From Hellea sp042093735 (GTDB lineage Bacteria > Pseudomonadota > Alphaproteobacteria > Caulobacterales > Maricaulaceae): a DNA stretch of 15,639 nt. Positions 7,297 through 14,270 of this stretch are shown here, piece after piece (positions within the stretch are counted from its first letter, which is position 1; every line of letters starts with the position of its first letter). Below the pieces are notes generated by a model that saw only the letters and a program-made list of their open reading frames with translations, ran no database searches and was not told the origin of the DNA. The translations under genes were made by a program, and so were the position numbers. The DNA is taken from contig JBELEM010000037.1 in assembly GCA_042093735.1 (NCBI GenBank), forward strand, positions 1 through 15,639, given 5' to 3'.

Positions 7297-8242
7297 ATAG
7301 TTCTGGAATGTCTGATCCAGTAATTTTAATTAATTTTTTAAGAAAGTTGTTAGCTTCTAACAGCTCATCATTTGAAAAATGTTTAAGAAGTTGCTCTTCT
7401 AGGGCTTTAGATTGCGCTAGAATACTTATAAAAACTTCACGGCCTTGTTTTGAAATAGTTATATCATTATTGATTGAGTCAATATATTGTTTTCTTCTAA
7501 GTCTCGCAAATATTTCAGAGTCAGGGTGGTGACCCGTGTGCTCTAAACGACTGATTATATCTTTTCTAGATATTGGCCCGCTCATAGAAAGCAATGACAA
7601 GCAAAAATATTCTGGTTCACTAACCCCCATTCTTAGACATTCTTTTCTAACGGGGTAACTTGTCTGAAAATGTGCTCTAGATAATAAATATAACAAGAAA
7701 TCGTTTGAAAACTGCCCTAACCCAAGATCAATACTCGCTAAGCTTGGTTCATCTTTAACCGATTTTTGTTTCGCATCTGCGTATTTTCCAGCGTGAAAAA
7801 CTAGAACTGGTAAATTATTGGTTTCGTAGCTTATTACTTCTCCTACAAAGATGATATGATCTCCACCTTCATATTGAAAATTAGTTTTACACCTAAATAA
7901 AGCAGCGTATTCTGCTAAAATGGGCATACCCTCTTCGCAGATATTCCACTCCACATTTTCAAATTTGTCCTCTGTAGAACGCGCGAATTTATTGGATAAA
8001 TCCATTTGATGACTAGCGAGTACATGTACATTAAAGCCACCAGAATTCTGATAAGCAGGCATAGACTTTGCATTCTTTGATAATGACCATAGAACTAAAG
8101 GAGGGTCTAGAGAAACAGAATTAAAGCTGCTTGCAGTCACGCCAACGGGAAGGTTAGCATCGTCAACCGTGGTAACTATGGTAACACCAGTCGCAAATTG
8201 ACCGAGTGCATTACGAAAATTATTTGGATTAATCTTGGACAT
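7292..8242 (-). CDS. Flavin reductase with C-terminal MarR-like winged-helix domain (C1-HPAH type)
   Basis: From the ATG at 8242 this is a 316-residue, two-domain protein. Residues about 5-155 are a flavin reductase domain (FATGVTIVTT, VGVTASSFNSVSLDPPLV, GGDHIIFVGEV, VFHAGKY). It would reduce free flavin with NAD(P)H for a partner monooxygenase. Residues about 180-305 resemble a MarR-type winged helix (GPISRKDIISRLEH, then FARLRRKQYID and ISKQGREVF). The same order and length occur in the reductase (C1) of Acinetobacter baumannii p-hydroxyphenylacetate hydroxylase, where the MarR-like tail senses the substrate and relieves autoinhibition. No oxygenase partner is encoded in the window. A TTG start at 8281 is possible but would put an operator-like box inside the gene. 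It heads the leftward hub B operon. DNA binding by the tail is untested speculation. Confidence 0.85.
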   Translation of the reverse strand: MSKINPNNFRNALGQFATGVTIVTTVDDANLPVGVTASSFNSVSLDPPLVLWSLSKNAKSMPAYQNSGGFNVHVLASHQMDLSNKFARSTEDKFENVEWNICEEGMPILAEYAALFRCKTNFQYEGGDHIIFVGEVISYETNNLPVLVFHAGKYADAKQKSVKDEPSLASIDLGLGQFSNDFLLYLLSRAHFQTSYPVRKECLRMGVSEPEYFCLSLLSMSGPISRKDIISRLEHTGHHPDSEIFARLRRKQYIDSINNDITISKQGREVFISILAQSKALEEQLLKHFSNDELLEANNFLKKLIKITGSDIPELW

Positions 8243-8270
8243 TATGCATTTGCGTAGTAAACATGCTGAT

Positions 8271-8298
8271 AAAATACGCAAAATAAGTTACAAGTCAA
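8271..8298 (-). promoter_or_regulatory. Candidate sigma-70 promoter of the leftward hub B operon
   Basis: On the minus strand, TTGACT (8298-8293) is followed after 16 bases by TATTTT (8276-8271). The TACGCAA box at 8275-8281 overlaps the -10, so a bound protein would block RNA polymerase. The -10 is a moderate match, so confidence is limited. Confidence 0.45.
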
Positions 8299-8322
8299 AA
8301 GAATAGAGTAAATTGCGTAGTT

Positions 8323-8328
8323 TATAAT
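8323..8328 (+). promoter_or_regulatory. Candidate -10 element of the rightward hub B operon
   Basis: A perfect TATAAT lies four bases after the TTGCGTA box at 8313-8319 and about 27 bases before the SnoaL-like gene start. No good -35 is visible at 16-18 bp upstream, where the box itself fills much of the spacer. Confidence 0.45.
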
Positions 8329-8339
8329 ATTTAAATATT
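8326..8339. repeat. 14-bp perfect AT-only palindrome
   Basis: AATATTTAAATATT reads the same on both strands, overlaps the end of the candidate -10, and covers the likely transcription start of the rightward operon. It could be a secondary protein site or simply a product of AT-rich sequence. Confidence 0.4.
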
Positions 8340-8354
8340 AGTATTGGAGTACCG

Positions 8355-8993
8355 ATGAACGATTTAGAAGCAAGAATAGATAGGTTAGAGTCTCTTGAGG
8401 CTATTAGACAACTAGTTTCTAAATATTCCTTATCTCTAGATATGAGAGATTTGGACGCACATGTGAATTTGTTTGCTGAGGACATAAGGGTAAGTAAAAA
8501 TACTTCTGGACGGGAAGCATTAAAAAGTTGGCTTGATGATACTTTGCGTTCTCAGTTTACCGGGACATCCCATCATATTGGTAATCACATTATAGAATTT
8601 GATGACCCTGATAGAGCACATGGTATTGTTTATTCAAAAAACGAGCATGAAACACCTAGGAATGATGGCAGCATTGATTGGGTAATAATGCAAATGATGT
8701 ATTGGGACAATTACCAGAGGATAGACGGTATTTGGTATTTTAGGCGTCGATTGCCTTGCTATTGGTACGCTACAGATTTGAATGCTCCGCCAGTTGGTGA
8801 GAATAAAATGCGATGGCCTGATCGTGAAAATTATAAAGGAGCATATCATGAGCTCTTCCCGTCTTGGAATTTATTTTGGAAAAACCCGCCCAGTGACAAA
8901 GGCACACCTGAAGTTGCCTTACCAGCTCCCCGCGGAGAGTTTTTAAAAACGATGAGAGGTAATTCTCCCGACCCTAAAATTAGGGTAAGATGA
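8355..8993 (+). CDS. SnoaL-like / NTF2-fold protein
   Basis: This 212-residue protein begins with the typical lead-in helix of SnoaL_4-type proteins (IDRLESLEAIRQLVSKYSLSLDMRD), continues with LDAHVNLFAEDIRV, and has beta-strand segments through YWDNYQRIDGIWYFRRR. The C-terminal 70 residues (YATDLNAPPVG to the end) extend beyond the usual 130-160 residue fold. Members of this cone-shaped fold act as isomerases (for example ketosteroid isomerase), cyclases, dehydratases or hydratases, often on polycyclic substrates. Catalytic residues cannot be assigned by eye. A strong ribosome binding site (TTGGAG, 8344-8349) precedes the ATG. It is the first gene of the rightward hub B operon and its stop overlaps the start of the Old Yellow Enzyme gene. 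Confidence 0.8.
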   Translation: MNDLEARIDRLESLEAIRQLVSKYSLSLDMRDLDAHVNLFAEDIRVSKNTSGREALKSWLDDTLRSQFTGTSHHIGNHIIEFDDPDRAHGIVYSKNEHETPRNDGSIDWVIMQMMYWDNYQRIDGIWYFRRRLPCYWYATDLNAPPVGENKMRWPDRENYKGAYHELFPSWNLFWKNPPSDKGTPEVALPAPRGEFLKTMRGNSPDPKIRVR

Positions 8994-10039
8994 TGCCTAC
9001 ATTATTTGATGAGGTTACGATTGGCGATATCTTTTGTAAGAATCGGATTTTTATGGCACCTATGACTCGTTCACGTGCAGACAAAGATGATGCACCATCG
9101 GAAATTACAGCGCTTTATTATGGTCAGCGTGCAGGAGCTGGCTTAATAATAACAGAAGGTGTTTATCCAAATGTTGACGGCAAGGGTTATGTCCGAACCC
9201 CAGGCATTGTAACAGATAAGCAAATATCAGGCTGGAAGTATGTTGTTGATGCTGTTCATGACAAAGGCGGTAAAATTGTGATGCAAATTATGCATTGTGG
9301 ACGTATTGCAAGTTATCATAACAAGGCAAAAAATGCCCGTACTTTAGCTCCATCGGCTATACGTGCAAATGGAGAAATATATTCTGACATATCAGGTATG
9401 GTTCCCATGGATCTTCCTGAAGAAATGACAATAGTAGAGATCAAGCAAACCATAAAAGATTATGTTAAATCTGCTAAAAATGCGCTTGCTGCTGGTTTTG
9501 ATGGTGTTGAATTGCATTGTACAAGTGGTTATCTGCCTGCACAATTTCTCTCTACAGGAACTAACCATCGTCGAGACATCTATGGCGGGAGCCTTTCGAA
9601 TAGATTGCGATTTACTACTGAGGTTTTAGAGGGTTTAATTAAAATATTCGGTGCTGGTCGCGTAGGGCTGCGGATTTGTCCGGGTAACCCTTTTAACGAC
9701 CTTAAAGATTGCAACCCTGAAGAGACTTTTAGGGAACTTATTGCTAAAGCTAACTTATTAAAAGTAGGCTATTTGCATGTCATACGAATGAAGGCTGGAG
9801 TTGATAACGTTAAATTAGCATCTGAATTTCAGGGTGATATTATTCTTAATGATAGCTACAATCTGGAACGCGGTAATCGTGCTTTAAAAAATAAAGAGGC
9901 AGATGCTATATCTTTTGGCAGAGCATTCATTGCAAACCCCAAGCTTGTTGATAGTTTTAAAAGTAATATGGAGTTATCCTTACCTGACTTTAAAACCCTT
10001 TATACCCCTGGGCCAAAAGGATACATTGATTATACATGA
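8993..10039 (+). CDS. Old Yellow Enzyme family FMN-dependent ene-reductase
   Basis: This 348-residue TIM-barrel flavoprotein (349 if the adjacent ATG at 8990 is used) shows the family order: MAPMTRSRA near the N terminus, MQIMHCGRI, GFDGVELHCTSGYLPAQFL, RRDIYGGSLSNR, and ISFGRAFIANP near the C terminus. Old Yellow Enzymes reduce activated C=C bonds of enones with NAD(P)H; relatives also work on bile-acid and steroid enones. The substrate-anchoring pair is normally His plus Asn or His (H-x-x-N/H). Here it is H-C-T-S (His codon 9515-9517, Ser codon 9524-9526), followed by the conserved Gly-Tyr, so the second anchor is altered. AGGG at 8982-8985 suits the 8993 start. It is coupled to the next gene by an ATGA overlap. 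Confidence 0.9.
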   Translation: MPTLFDEVTIGDIFCKNRIFMAPMTRSRADKDDAPSEITALYYGQRAGAGLIITEGVYPNVDGKGYVRTPGIVTDKQISGWKYVVDAVHDKGGKIVMQIMHCGRIASYHNKAKNARTLAPSAIRANGEIYSDISGMVPMDLPEEMTIVEIKQTIKDYVKSAKNALAAGFDGVELHCTSGYLPAQFLSTGTNHRRDIYGGSLSNRLRFTTEVLEGLIKIFGAGRVGLRICPGNPFNDLKDCNPEETFRELIAKANLLKVGYLHVIRMKAGVDNVKLASEFQGDIILNDSYNLERGNRALKNKEADAISFGRAFIANPKLVDSFKSNMELSLPDFKTLYTPGPKGYIDYT

Positions 10040-10929
10040 TTGAGGGAAGACCAAGCCGAACCGCATTTATGACTGCTCTGCAGAGAGGATACCATGATGC
10101 TTGTGCGGCCGAACCTAAAATCCTTAATGATAATTTAGCTCTTGATTTAGCGGGAGTCTCTTCTGCTGAGGCAAAGGTCTTTATTGATAACTTAATCAAG
10201 ACATTTGAGGGCTTAAGTGACTTTGAAACCGCAAATATTTTTATGCATAGAATTAATTGCGCTGTTTGCATGAGAAGTAGAGTTGTAGAAGAAAAACTGC
10301 TCCTTGCTCAAAAAAGAAATACAAAGCAATTAGTTATTTTGGGCGCAGGACTTGATAGCACAGCTTACAGAAGGTTTGATTTAACAGAGGGGCTTCAGAT
10401 TTTTGAAGTTGATCATCCTTCAACGCAAATTTGGAAGCGCCAAAAGCTCGAGCAGGCTAACATTAAAATCCCTGAGAATTTAAAATTTGTAGCATTCGAT
10501 TTTGAAAAACAGACTTTGTCAGAGGCTTTTAATGCTGGTCATATTAGGACTGACCGAGTTACTTTTTTTACTTGGCTTGGAGTGCAAATGTACTTAACCG
10601 ACCAGGCTGTAAGAGCTACACTAAAAGTACTTGGCCGCTATCCAATTGGTAGTGAATTGATAATGGACTTTATAAGTCCGAGCTACGTACTTGAAGGTGG
10701 TATATCTGAAAAATCTGTCGATTATCTACAAAAGGTTGTGACTGATATGGGCGAACCAGTAAAGAGCAAATACTATGAACATGATCTGAAAAATATTTTA
10801 CAGGAATCAGGATTTTCAAATGTAAATTTCTTATCTGCAAAATGGCTTGTTGATAACTACTTAGATGGAAATAAAACTTTTTTTGATATGCCGGATATGG
10901 CTACTTCTATTTTATCAGCAACAATTTAA
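10036..10929 (+). CDS. Class I SAM-dependent methyltransferase, leucine carboxyl methyltransferase-like (TIGR00027 type)
   Basis: This 297-residue protein matches the LCM/PPM1-like family, common as TIGR00027 proteins in actinobacteria. It begins PSRTAFMTALQRGYHDA, has the SAM-binding motif LVILGAGLDSTAYRR (GAGLDS at 103-108) and the acidic segment FEVDHPSTQ (Glu124 and Asp126, likely cofactor ribose contact). These are followed by TFFTWLGVQMYLT and a C-terminal helical region. Such enzymes methylate carboxylates or hydroxyls of small molecules; here it may protect or modify a pathway acid. The start overlaps the Old Yellow Enzyme stop (ATGA), so the two are made together. The stop shares TTAA with the convergent crotonase gene. 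Substrate is unknown. Confidence 0.88.
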   Translation: MIEGRPSRTAFMTALQRGYHDACAAEPKILNDNLALDLAGVSSAEAKVFIDNLIKTFEGLSDFETANIFMHRINCAVCMRSRVVEEKLLLAQKRNTKQLVILGAGLDSTAYRRFDLTEGLQIFEVDHPSTQIWKRQKLEQANIKIPENLKFVAFDFEKQTLSEAFNAGHIRTDRVTFFTWLGVQMYLTDQAVRATLKVLGRYPIGSELIMDFISPSYVLEGGISEKSVDYLQKVVTDMGEPVKSKYYEHDLKNILQESGFSNVNFLSAKWLVDNYLDGNKTFFDMPDMATSILSATI

Positions 10930-11753
10930 TTAAAAAGCCTTGCCCTTTCCTTCAGAGCGGCTTTCATTCCTTTTGTGCTAACAAGTTTAAAAAATGATAA
11001 AAATGTGGGGCTTTGATGAAATTCAGCATCTAGGTCTGATGCCTGACGCACTGACTTTTCTATATTCATATTGTCATAAAAATTATTAGTTGCTTTCTTT
11101 AGTATAATTAAATGATTAACGGGGGTTTTAGCGATATTTAAAGCAAGATTTCTAGTTGCGCTTTCAAGATCATCTGGTTGAACGGCGTGATTTATAAGAC
11201 CAAGTTTCTCAGCTTCATCCGCGTCCATACTTTTTGCAGTATATAACATTTCTTTAGTTTTTCGCATGCCTATTGTTAAAGGCCAAAAGAATACAGTTGG
11301 AGGAATTCCTAAGTCACGACCTGCTGGATGTCCAAAAGTCGCTGTTTTGCTTGCTATTACAATGTCCGAGACTGCCAATAATTCACCCGCTCCTGACAAA
11401 CAAGCACCTTGAACTTGACAAATGATTGGTTTTGGGAATTTCCAAACTTCTATCCAATAATCAAGTAATTCCATTATATCTTTTTTATCGAGCTCAAGGT
11501 CTATTCCTTTCGGAAAATTAGCTGGATATTGTGAAGTAATCCAGTTTTCTTCATTGAGGTCATAGCCAACACAAAAAGCTCTTCCAGATGATTTTATTAT
11601 AACTACTGATATTGCATCATTTGTAGAGGCCTCGTCTAATTCAGCTTTTAGTTCTTTAAGCAATTTAGGTGATAATGCATTCAACTTTTCAGGACGGTTG
11701 AGTGTAATTGTAAGAATTTTATCTGAATATTCAGTTAGTATACTATTTTCCAT
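10926..11753 (-). CDS. Enoyl-CoA hydratase/isomerase (crotonase) family protein
   Basis: This 275-residue crotonase-fold protein has LNRPEKLNALS (18-28), the first oxyanion segment SSGRAFCVGYDL, and CLSGAGELLAVSD (118-130), where Gly121 and Glu124 align with the oxyanion Gly and first catalytic Glu of enoyl-CoA hydratase. The second catalytic Glu, normally in FGxPE, is replaced: the sequence reads FGHPAGRDLG, with Ala144 at that place. It may therefore not be an ordinary hydratase; an isomerase, hydrolase or ring-acting crotonase is possible. A good ribosome binding site (AAAGGA, minus strand 11764-11759) precedes the ATG, which overlaps the transporter stop by one base. It is the last gene of the leftward hub C operon. 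Confidence 0.88.
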   Translation of the reverse strand: MENSILTEYSDKILTITLNRPEKLNALSPKLLKELKAELDEASTNDAISVVIIKSSGRAFCVGYDLNEENWITSQYPANFPKGIDLELDKKDIMELLDYWIEVWKFPKPIICQVQGACLSGAGELLAVSDIVIASKTATFGHPAGRDLGIPPTVFFWPLTIGMRKTKEMLYTAKSMDADEAEKLGLINHAVQPDDLESATRNLALNIAKTPVNHLIILKKATNNFYDNMNIEKSVRQASDLDAEFHQSPTFLSFFKLVSTKGMKAALKERARLFN

Positions 11754-12961
11754 TATGTTCCTTTATTAATTCTCACGAATGACATTACAACCCCAGCAAG
11801 AATTGCGACGGGTATAAGTATAGTAAAAGCTTGATCATAGTTTTGGTTTTTAGCAAATGAACTCCCAACAAACCCAACAGCTATGACTGCTAGTAAAACA
11901 GTAAAAATATTCATCATTCCTATGGCGGGGGCGAAATAAGCTCTTCCAAAAGTATCGGCAGTAATGCCTGTCCAAACCGGATATATGCCACCTATAGCCA
12001 TACCAACAATAGCCGAAACAGTGATGAGAGTAGAGAAATTTGTAACAAATATTGCGGCAACCAGAAAGGAAACATTTGAGAGACAAACTAGCGCAAAAAT
12101 TAAACGTTTATCAAAGCGTTCAATTAACCATCCTATTAAAAGTTTTCCAGCTATTGCAGAACCAGCTACTACGGTTGGAATTAATGTGGCCTGAGTATTA
12201 TCAAAACCCAAGCTCTCACCAAATGGCTTGAGAGATACAAGTAATGCTTGATCGCTAGCTAATAGTAAGCCGCAAGCTAGTGAAATGATCCAAAAATCTC
12301 TGTTTTTGAGTATCATTGATGGCTCTTTAGCTACTACTTTTTGCTTAACTACTTGATTTACACCGTCAGGAAATTGTCCAATTATCTCGGGCGTTGAAAT
12401 AAAGTATCGCGAAATTAAAATAACTGAAATTAATGTTATGCTTAAGCCCATATAAACCAAGGCTAACCTCCAGCCAAAACTATAGATTAAATAACTAAAT
12501 ATGGGTTGTATGACAAACCCACCGGCTGATGTTGCAACGGCTGCAATGCCTAGTGCACGACCGCGTTTTTTATAAAACCAATTAGTGGTTAGGGTATTGG
12601 CAATGAATGGCCCGCACGCAGTGAAGCCAAATCCTACAGGAAGCGATATAATAAACATCATTTGTTTTGGACTTTGTGAAACTGATAAACTTAAGAAACC
12701 GAGTGCAAACGATGCTATTCCTAGCAATGCTAATAATCTAGGGTTTATCCTTGTTATTGATTTTCCAACAATTGCGGCCCACATCGCTGAACTTAATAAA
12801 AAAGCTATCATTCCTAGATTGACTTGATCTCTTGATAAGCTGAATTCTGTTTCAATGGGAGTAACAAAGTGTTGAAAGGAGTAAAAGGTTGCTCCAGCCA
12901 TTAGCATCGCTGTAGTAAAGCTCGCACCTAGTACGTGCCAGCCTTTAAAGTTCTGTATCAT
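11753..12961 (-). CDS. Major facilitator superfamily transporter, monocarboxylate-transporter-like
   Basis: About 402 residues with twelve likely membrane spans. It opens with GWHVLGASFTTAMLMAG and has the signature NWFYKKRGRALGIA in the fourth-fifth span region, followed by TSAGGFVIQP. This pattern is typical of the bacterial monocarboxylate-transporter-like/oxalate-formate-like branch of the superfamily. A hydrophilic central loop contains VNQVVKQKVVAKEP. The ATG at 12961 is preferred; a GTG at 12970 would add three residues. It overlaps the end of the SnoaL-like gene by 17 bases and the start of the crotonase gene by one base, so it is translated as part of the leftward hub C operon. Uptake of an organic acid or steroid-like acid is plausible. 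Confidence 0.88.
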   Translation of the reverse strand: MIQNFKGWHVLGASFTTAMLMAGATFYSFQHFVTPIETEFSLSRDQVNLGMIAFLLSSAMWAAIVGKSITRINPRLLALLGIASFALGFLSLSVSQSPKQMMFIISLPVGFGFTACGPFIANTLTTNWFYKKRGRALGIAAVATSAGGFVIQPIFSYLIYSFGWRLALVYMGLSITLISVILISRYFISTPEIIGQFPDGVNQVVKQKVVAKEPSMILKNRDFWIISLACGLLLASDQALLVSLKPFGESLGFDNTQATLIPTVVAGSAIAGKLLIGWLIERFDKRLIFALVCLSNVSFLVAAIFVTNFSTLITVSAIVGMAIGGIYPVWTGITADTFGRAYFAPAIGMMNIFTVLLAVIAVGFVGSSFAKNQNYDQAFTILIPVAILAGVVMSFVRINKGT

Positions 12962-13427
12962 GTAAACCACTTTTAATTAGTAATTGAGCTTTTTCATCTC
13001 CAACAATACGACTTTCTCTACTGTCAATTCTCCATTTCCCATTAACAACCTTCATTGTCCATTTGTTTACTGCAAGCCGCATTAATTGATTATCATGATA
13101 GACACGAGAGTAGCCCAACGCGACTGCTGTCTTTCCTTTTACTTTAACAACAAGAGGACCAACTGTATGGGCACAGCTAGGCAACAAAGACTGATGTATT
13201 TCTGAATTTAGCATTTTTGTAATTGCTTCGTGGCCACGAAGTTCTAAGTCTTGAGTTTCTGATCCACGACCCGCATTAGGATTGGCTACTTTGTAGATGG
13301 CATCTTTTGTATGGCAATTTACCGCTGTTTCTATATCTCCGCAATCTACAGCTAAGCCATATCTTGCTATTACGTTTCGTATGGAAAGTTCTGCTCCTAT
13401 ATTAGTAATGCTATTGGTTGGTTTCAT
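12945..13427 (-). CDS. SnoaL-like / NTF2-fold protein
   Basis: This 160-residue protein has the standard SnoaL_4 size and order: an N-terminal helix (AELSIRNVIARYGLAVDCGDIETAVNC), an acidic turn before YKV, LRGHEAITKML in the middle, then SCAHTVGPLVVKVKGKTAVALGY and a closing strand WTMKVVNGKWRIDSR. It is the second member of this fold in the window but is only loosely similar to the 212-residue one and lacks its C-terminal extension. Possible roles are isomerase, dehydratase or hydratase for a pathway intermediate. The ATG overlaps the SDR stop as ATGA, showing coupling with the upstream gene. Catalytic residues cannot be fixed from sequence alone. Confidence 0.82.
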   Translation of the reverse strand: MKPTNSITNIGAELSIRNVIARYGLAVDCGDIETAVNCHTKDAIYKVANPNAGRGSETQDLELRGHEAITKMLNSEIHQSLLPSCAHTVGPLVVKVKGKTAVALGYSRVYHDNQLMRLAVNKWTMKVVNGKWRIDSRESRIVGDEKAQLLIKSGLHDTEL

Positions 13428-14179
13428 TTTATATTGTTAGCCTCTTCAGCTATTTTCAAAAAACTTGGTGGTTCACCACCGCCAAAGACTTCAAGACACG
13501 CGCCTGAAACATAGTTATTATCGGAGTCTGCAAGGAAAATACAGGCTTTAGCAATGTCGTTAGGAGTACCCATCCTCTTCATGGGAAGATTATCTGCAAG
13601 ATATTTCATTCCTGCTTCACCGCCATAATGATCAGAACTAGCCTCTGTTTTTATTAAACCGGCTATAATAGCATTTACCCTTATCAAAGGAGCCCACTCC
13701 ATCGCCAATGATGTAGTAACATTTATGAGCCCTGCTTTAGATGCACCGTACGCAACAGACCCTGGAGAGCTTCTAGTAGCAGAAACCGATGAGATATTGA
13801 TAATTGAACCATTAGTTTTTTTTAATGATTCGTATGCCGCCTGCGAAATATTTATGGGTGCTAGTAAATTTAAAGAGACTACTTTTTCTGTCAAGTTTGG
13901 GCTGGCTTTGTGACTTTCAACAGGAGGTCCTCCGCCCGCATTATTGATCAGACAATCTATTTTTCCAGTTTTATCGAGTGCAAAATTTACGAGTTTCTGT
14001 GCCGCACCACTATTTCTAATGTCTAGTTCAATAAAGTTAATATTTTTAGCCATTTTTTCAGGGGTCTTCCTTCCACAAATTATAATGTTAGCACCTAAAT
14101 CAGAAAAACTTTGTGAAATTCCTTTTCCTATACCTCTTGAGCCACCTGTAATGATAATAGTTTTATTTTTGAAGTTCAT
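13424..14179 (-). CDS. Classical short-chain dehydrogenase/reductase
   Basis: 251 residues from the preferred ATG at 14179, supported by AGGT six bases upstream on the minus strand. An in-frame start at 14224 would place two of the hub C boxes inside the gene. Motifs are TGGSRGIG (11-18), NNAGGG (79-84), ISSVS (serines 130-131) and YGASK (Y144, K148), with a C terminus of VSGACLEVFGGG and a 17-residue tail. CGR after beta-2 suggests NADP(H) use. It is the first gene of the leftward hub C operon (SDR, SnoaL-like, MFS, crotonase). Because it is divergently paired with a FadD3-like ligase, it may act on a CoA-thioester intermediate, but this is inference. Confidence 0.92.
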   Translation of the reverse strand: MNFKNKTIIITGGSRGIGKGISQSFSDLGANIIICGRKTPEKMAKNINFIELDIRNSGAAQKLVNFALDKTGKIDCLINNAGGGPPVESHKASPNLTEKVVSLNLLAPINISQAAYESLKKTNGSIINISSVSATRSSPGSVAYGASKAGLINVTTSLAMEWAPLIRVNAIIAGLIKTEASSDHYGGEAGMKYLADNLPMKRMGTPNDIAKACIFLADSDNNYVSGACLEVFGGGEPPSFLKIAEEANNIK

Positions 14180-14270
14180 GTTATACCTGCGTAATATTTT
14201 GTGTCTTATGTTGCGCAAAATCATTGGTTTGTATAGTAAAACTCTGTAATTGCGTAGAAAAGAGTATTAT
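14180..14270. promoter_or_regulatory. Divergent promoter hub C with three TTGCGYA-type boxes
   Basis: This 91-base gap between the SDR (-) and FadD3-like ligase (+) genes holds CTGCGTA at 14187-14193, the perfect palindrome TTGCGCAA at 14211-14218 and TTGCGTA at 14250-14256. Centres are about 24 and 39 bp apart, almost the hub B arrangement. The first box starts eight bases from the leftward ATG, and AATTGCGTAG starts 71 bases from the start-codon edge, in both hubs. TATAGT at 14232-14237 is a possible rightward -10, with the middle box lying about where a -35 would be. The palindrome suggests a dimeric regulator. Function is inferred from repetition. Confidence 0.7.

Larger units (their letters stand above)
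8243..8354. promoter_or_regulatory. Divergent promoter hub B with three TTGCGTA boxes
   Basis: This 112-base gap between the flavin reductase (-) and SnoaL-like (+) genes holds three exact TTGCGTA matches: 8250-8256 (+ orientation), 8275-8281 (TACGCAA, - orientation) and 8313-8319 (+). Centres are 25 and 38 bp apart, close to the 24/39 spacing of hub C. The first box starts 8 bases from the leftward ATG, as in hub C, and the AATTGCGTAG copy sits at the same offset (71 bases from the start-codon edge) in both hubs. The middle box overlaps a leftward -10 and the third lies directly before a rightward TATAAT, positions suited to repression. Binding is inferred from the pattern. Confidence 0.7.

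Noticed and set aside
8243..8281. Extended flavin reductase start (TTG at 8281)
   Set aside because: The extra 13 residues do not look like the family N terminus, and it would make two operator-like boxes coding; ATG at 8242 fits the family better.
8288..8485. Minus-strand open frame of 65 codons across hub B
   Set aside because: It overlaps the start of the SnoaL-like gene and the promoter boxes, and its translation is Ser/Leu-rich with no family-like pattern.
9990..10271. Minus-strand open frame of 93 codons
   Set aside because: It is antisense to the clearly coding methyltransferase gene and has no recognisable motif.
14180..14224. Extended SDR start at 14224
   Set aside because: The added residues precede the normal SDR start, there is no better ribosome binding site, and two hub C boxes would become coding.
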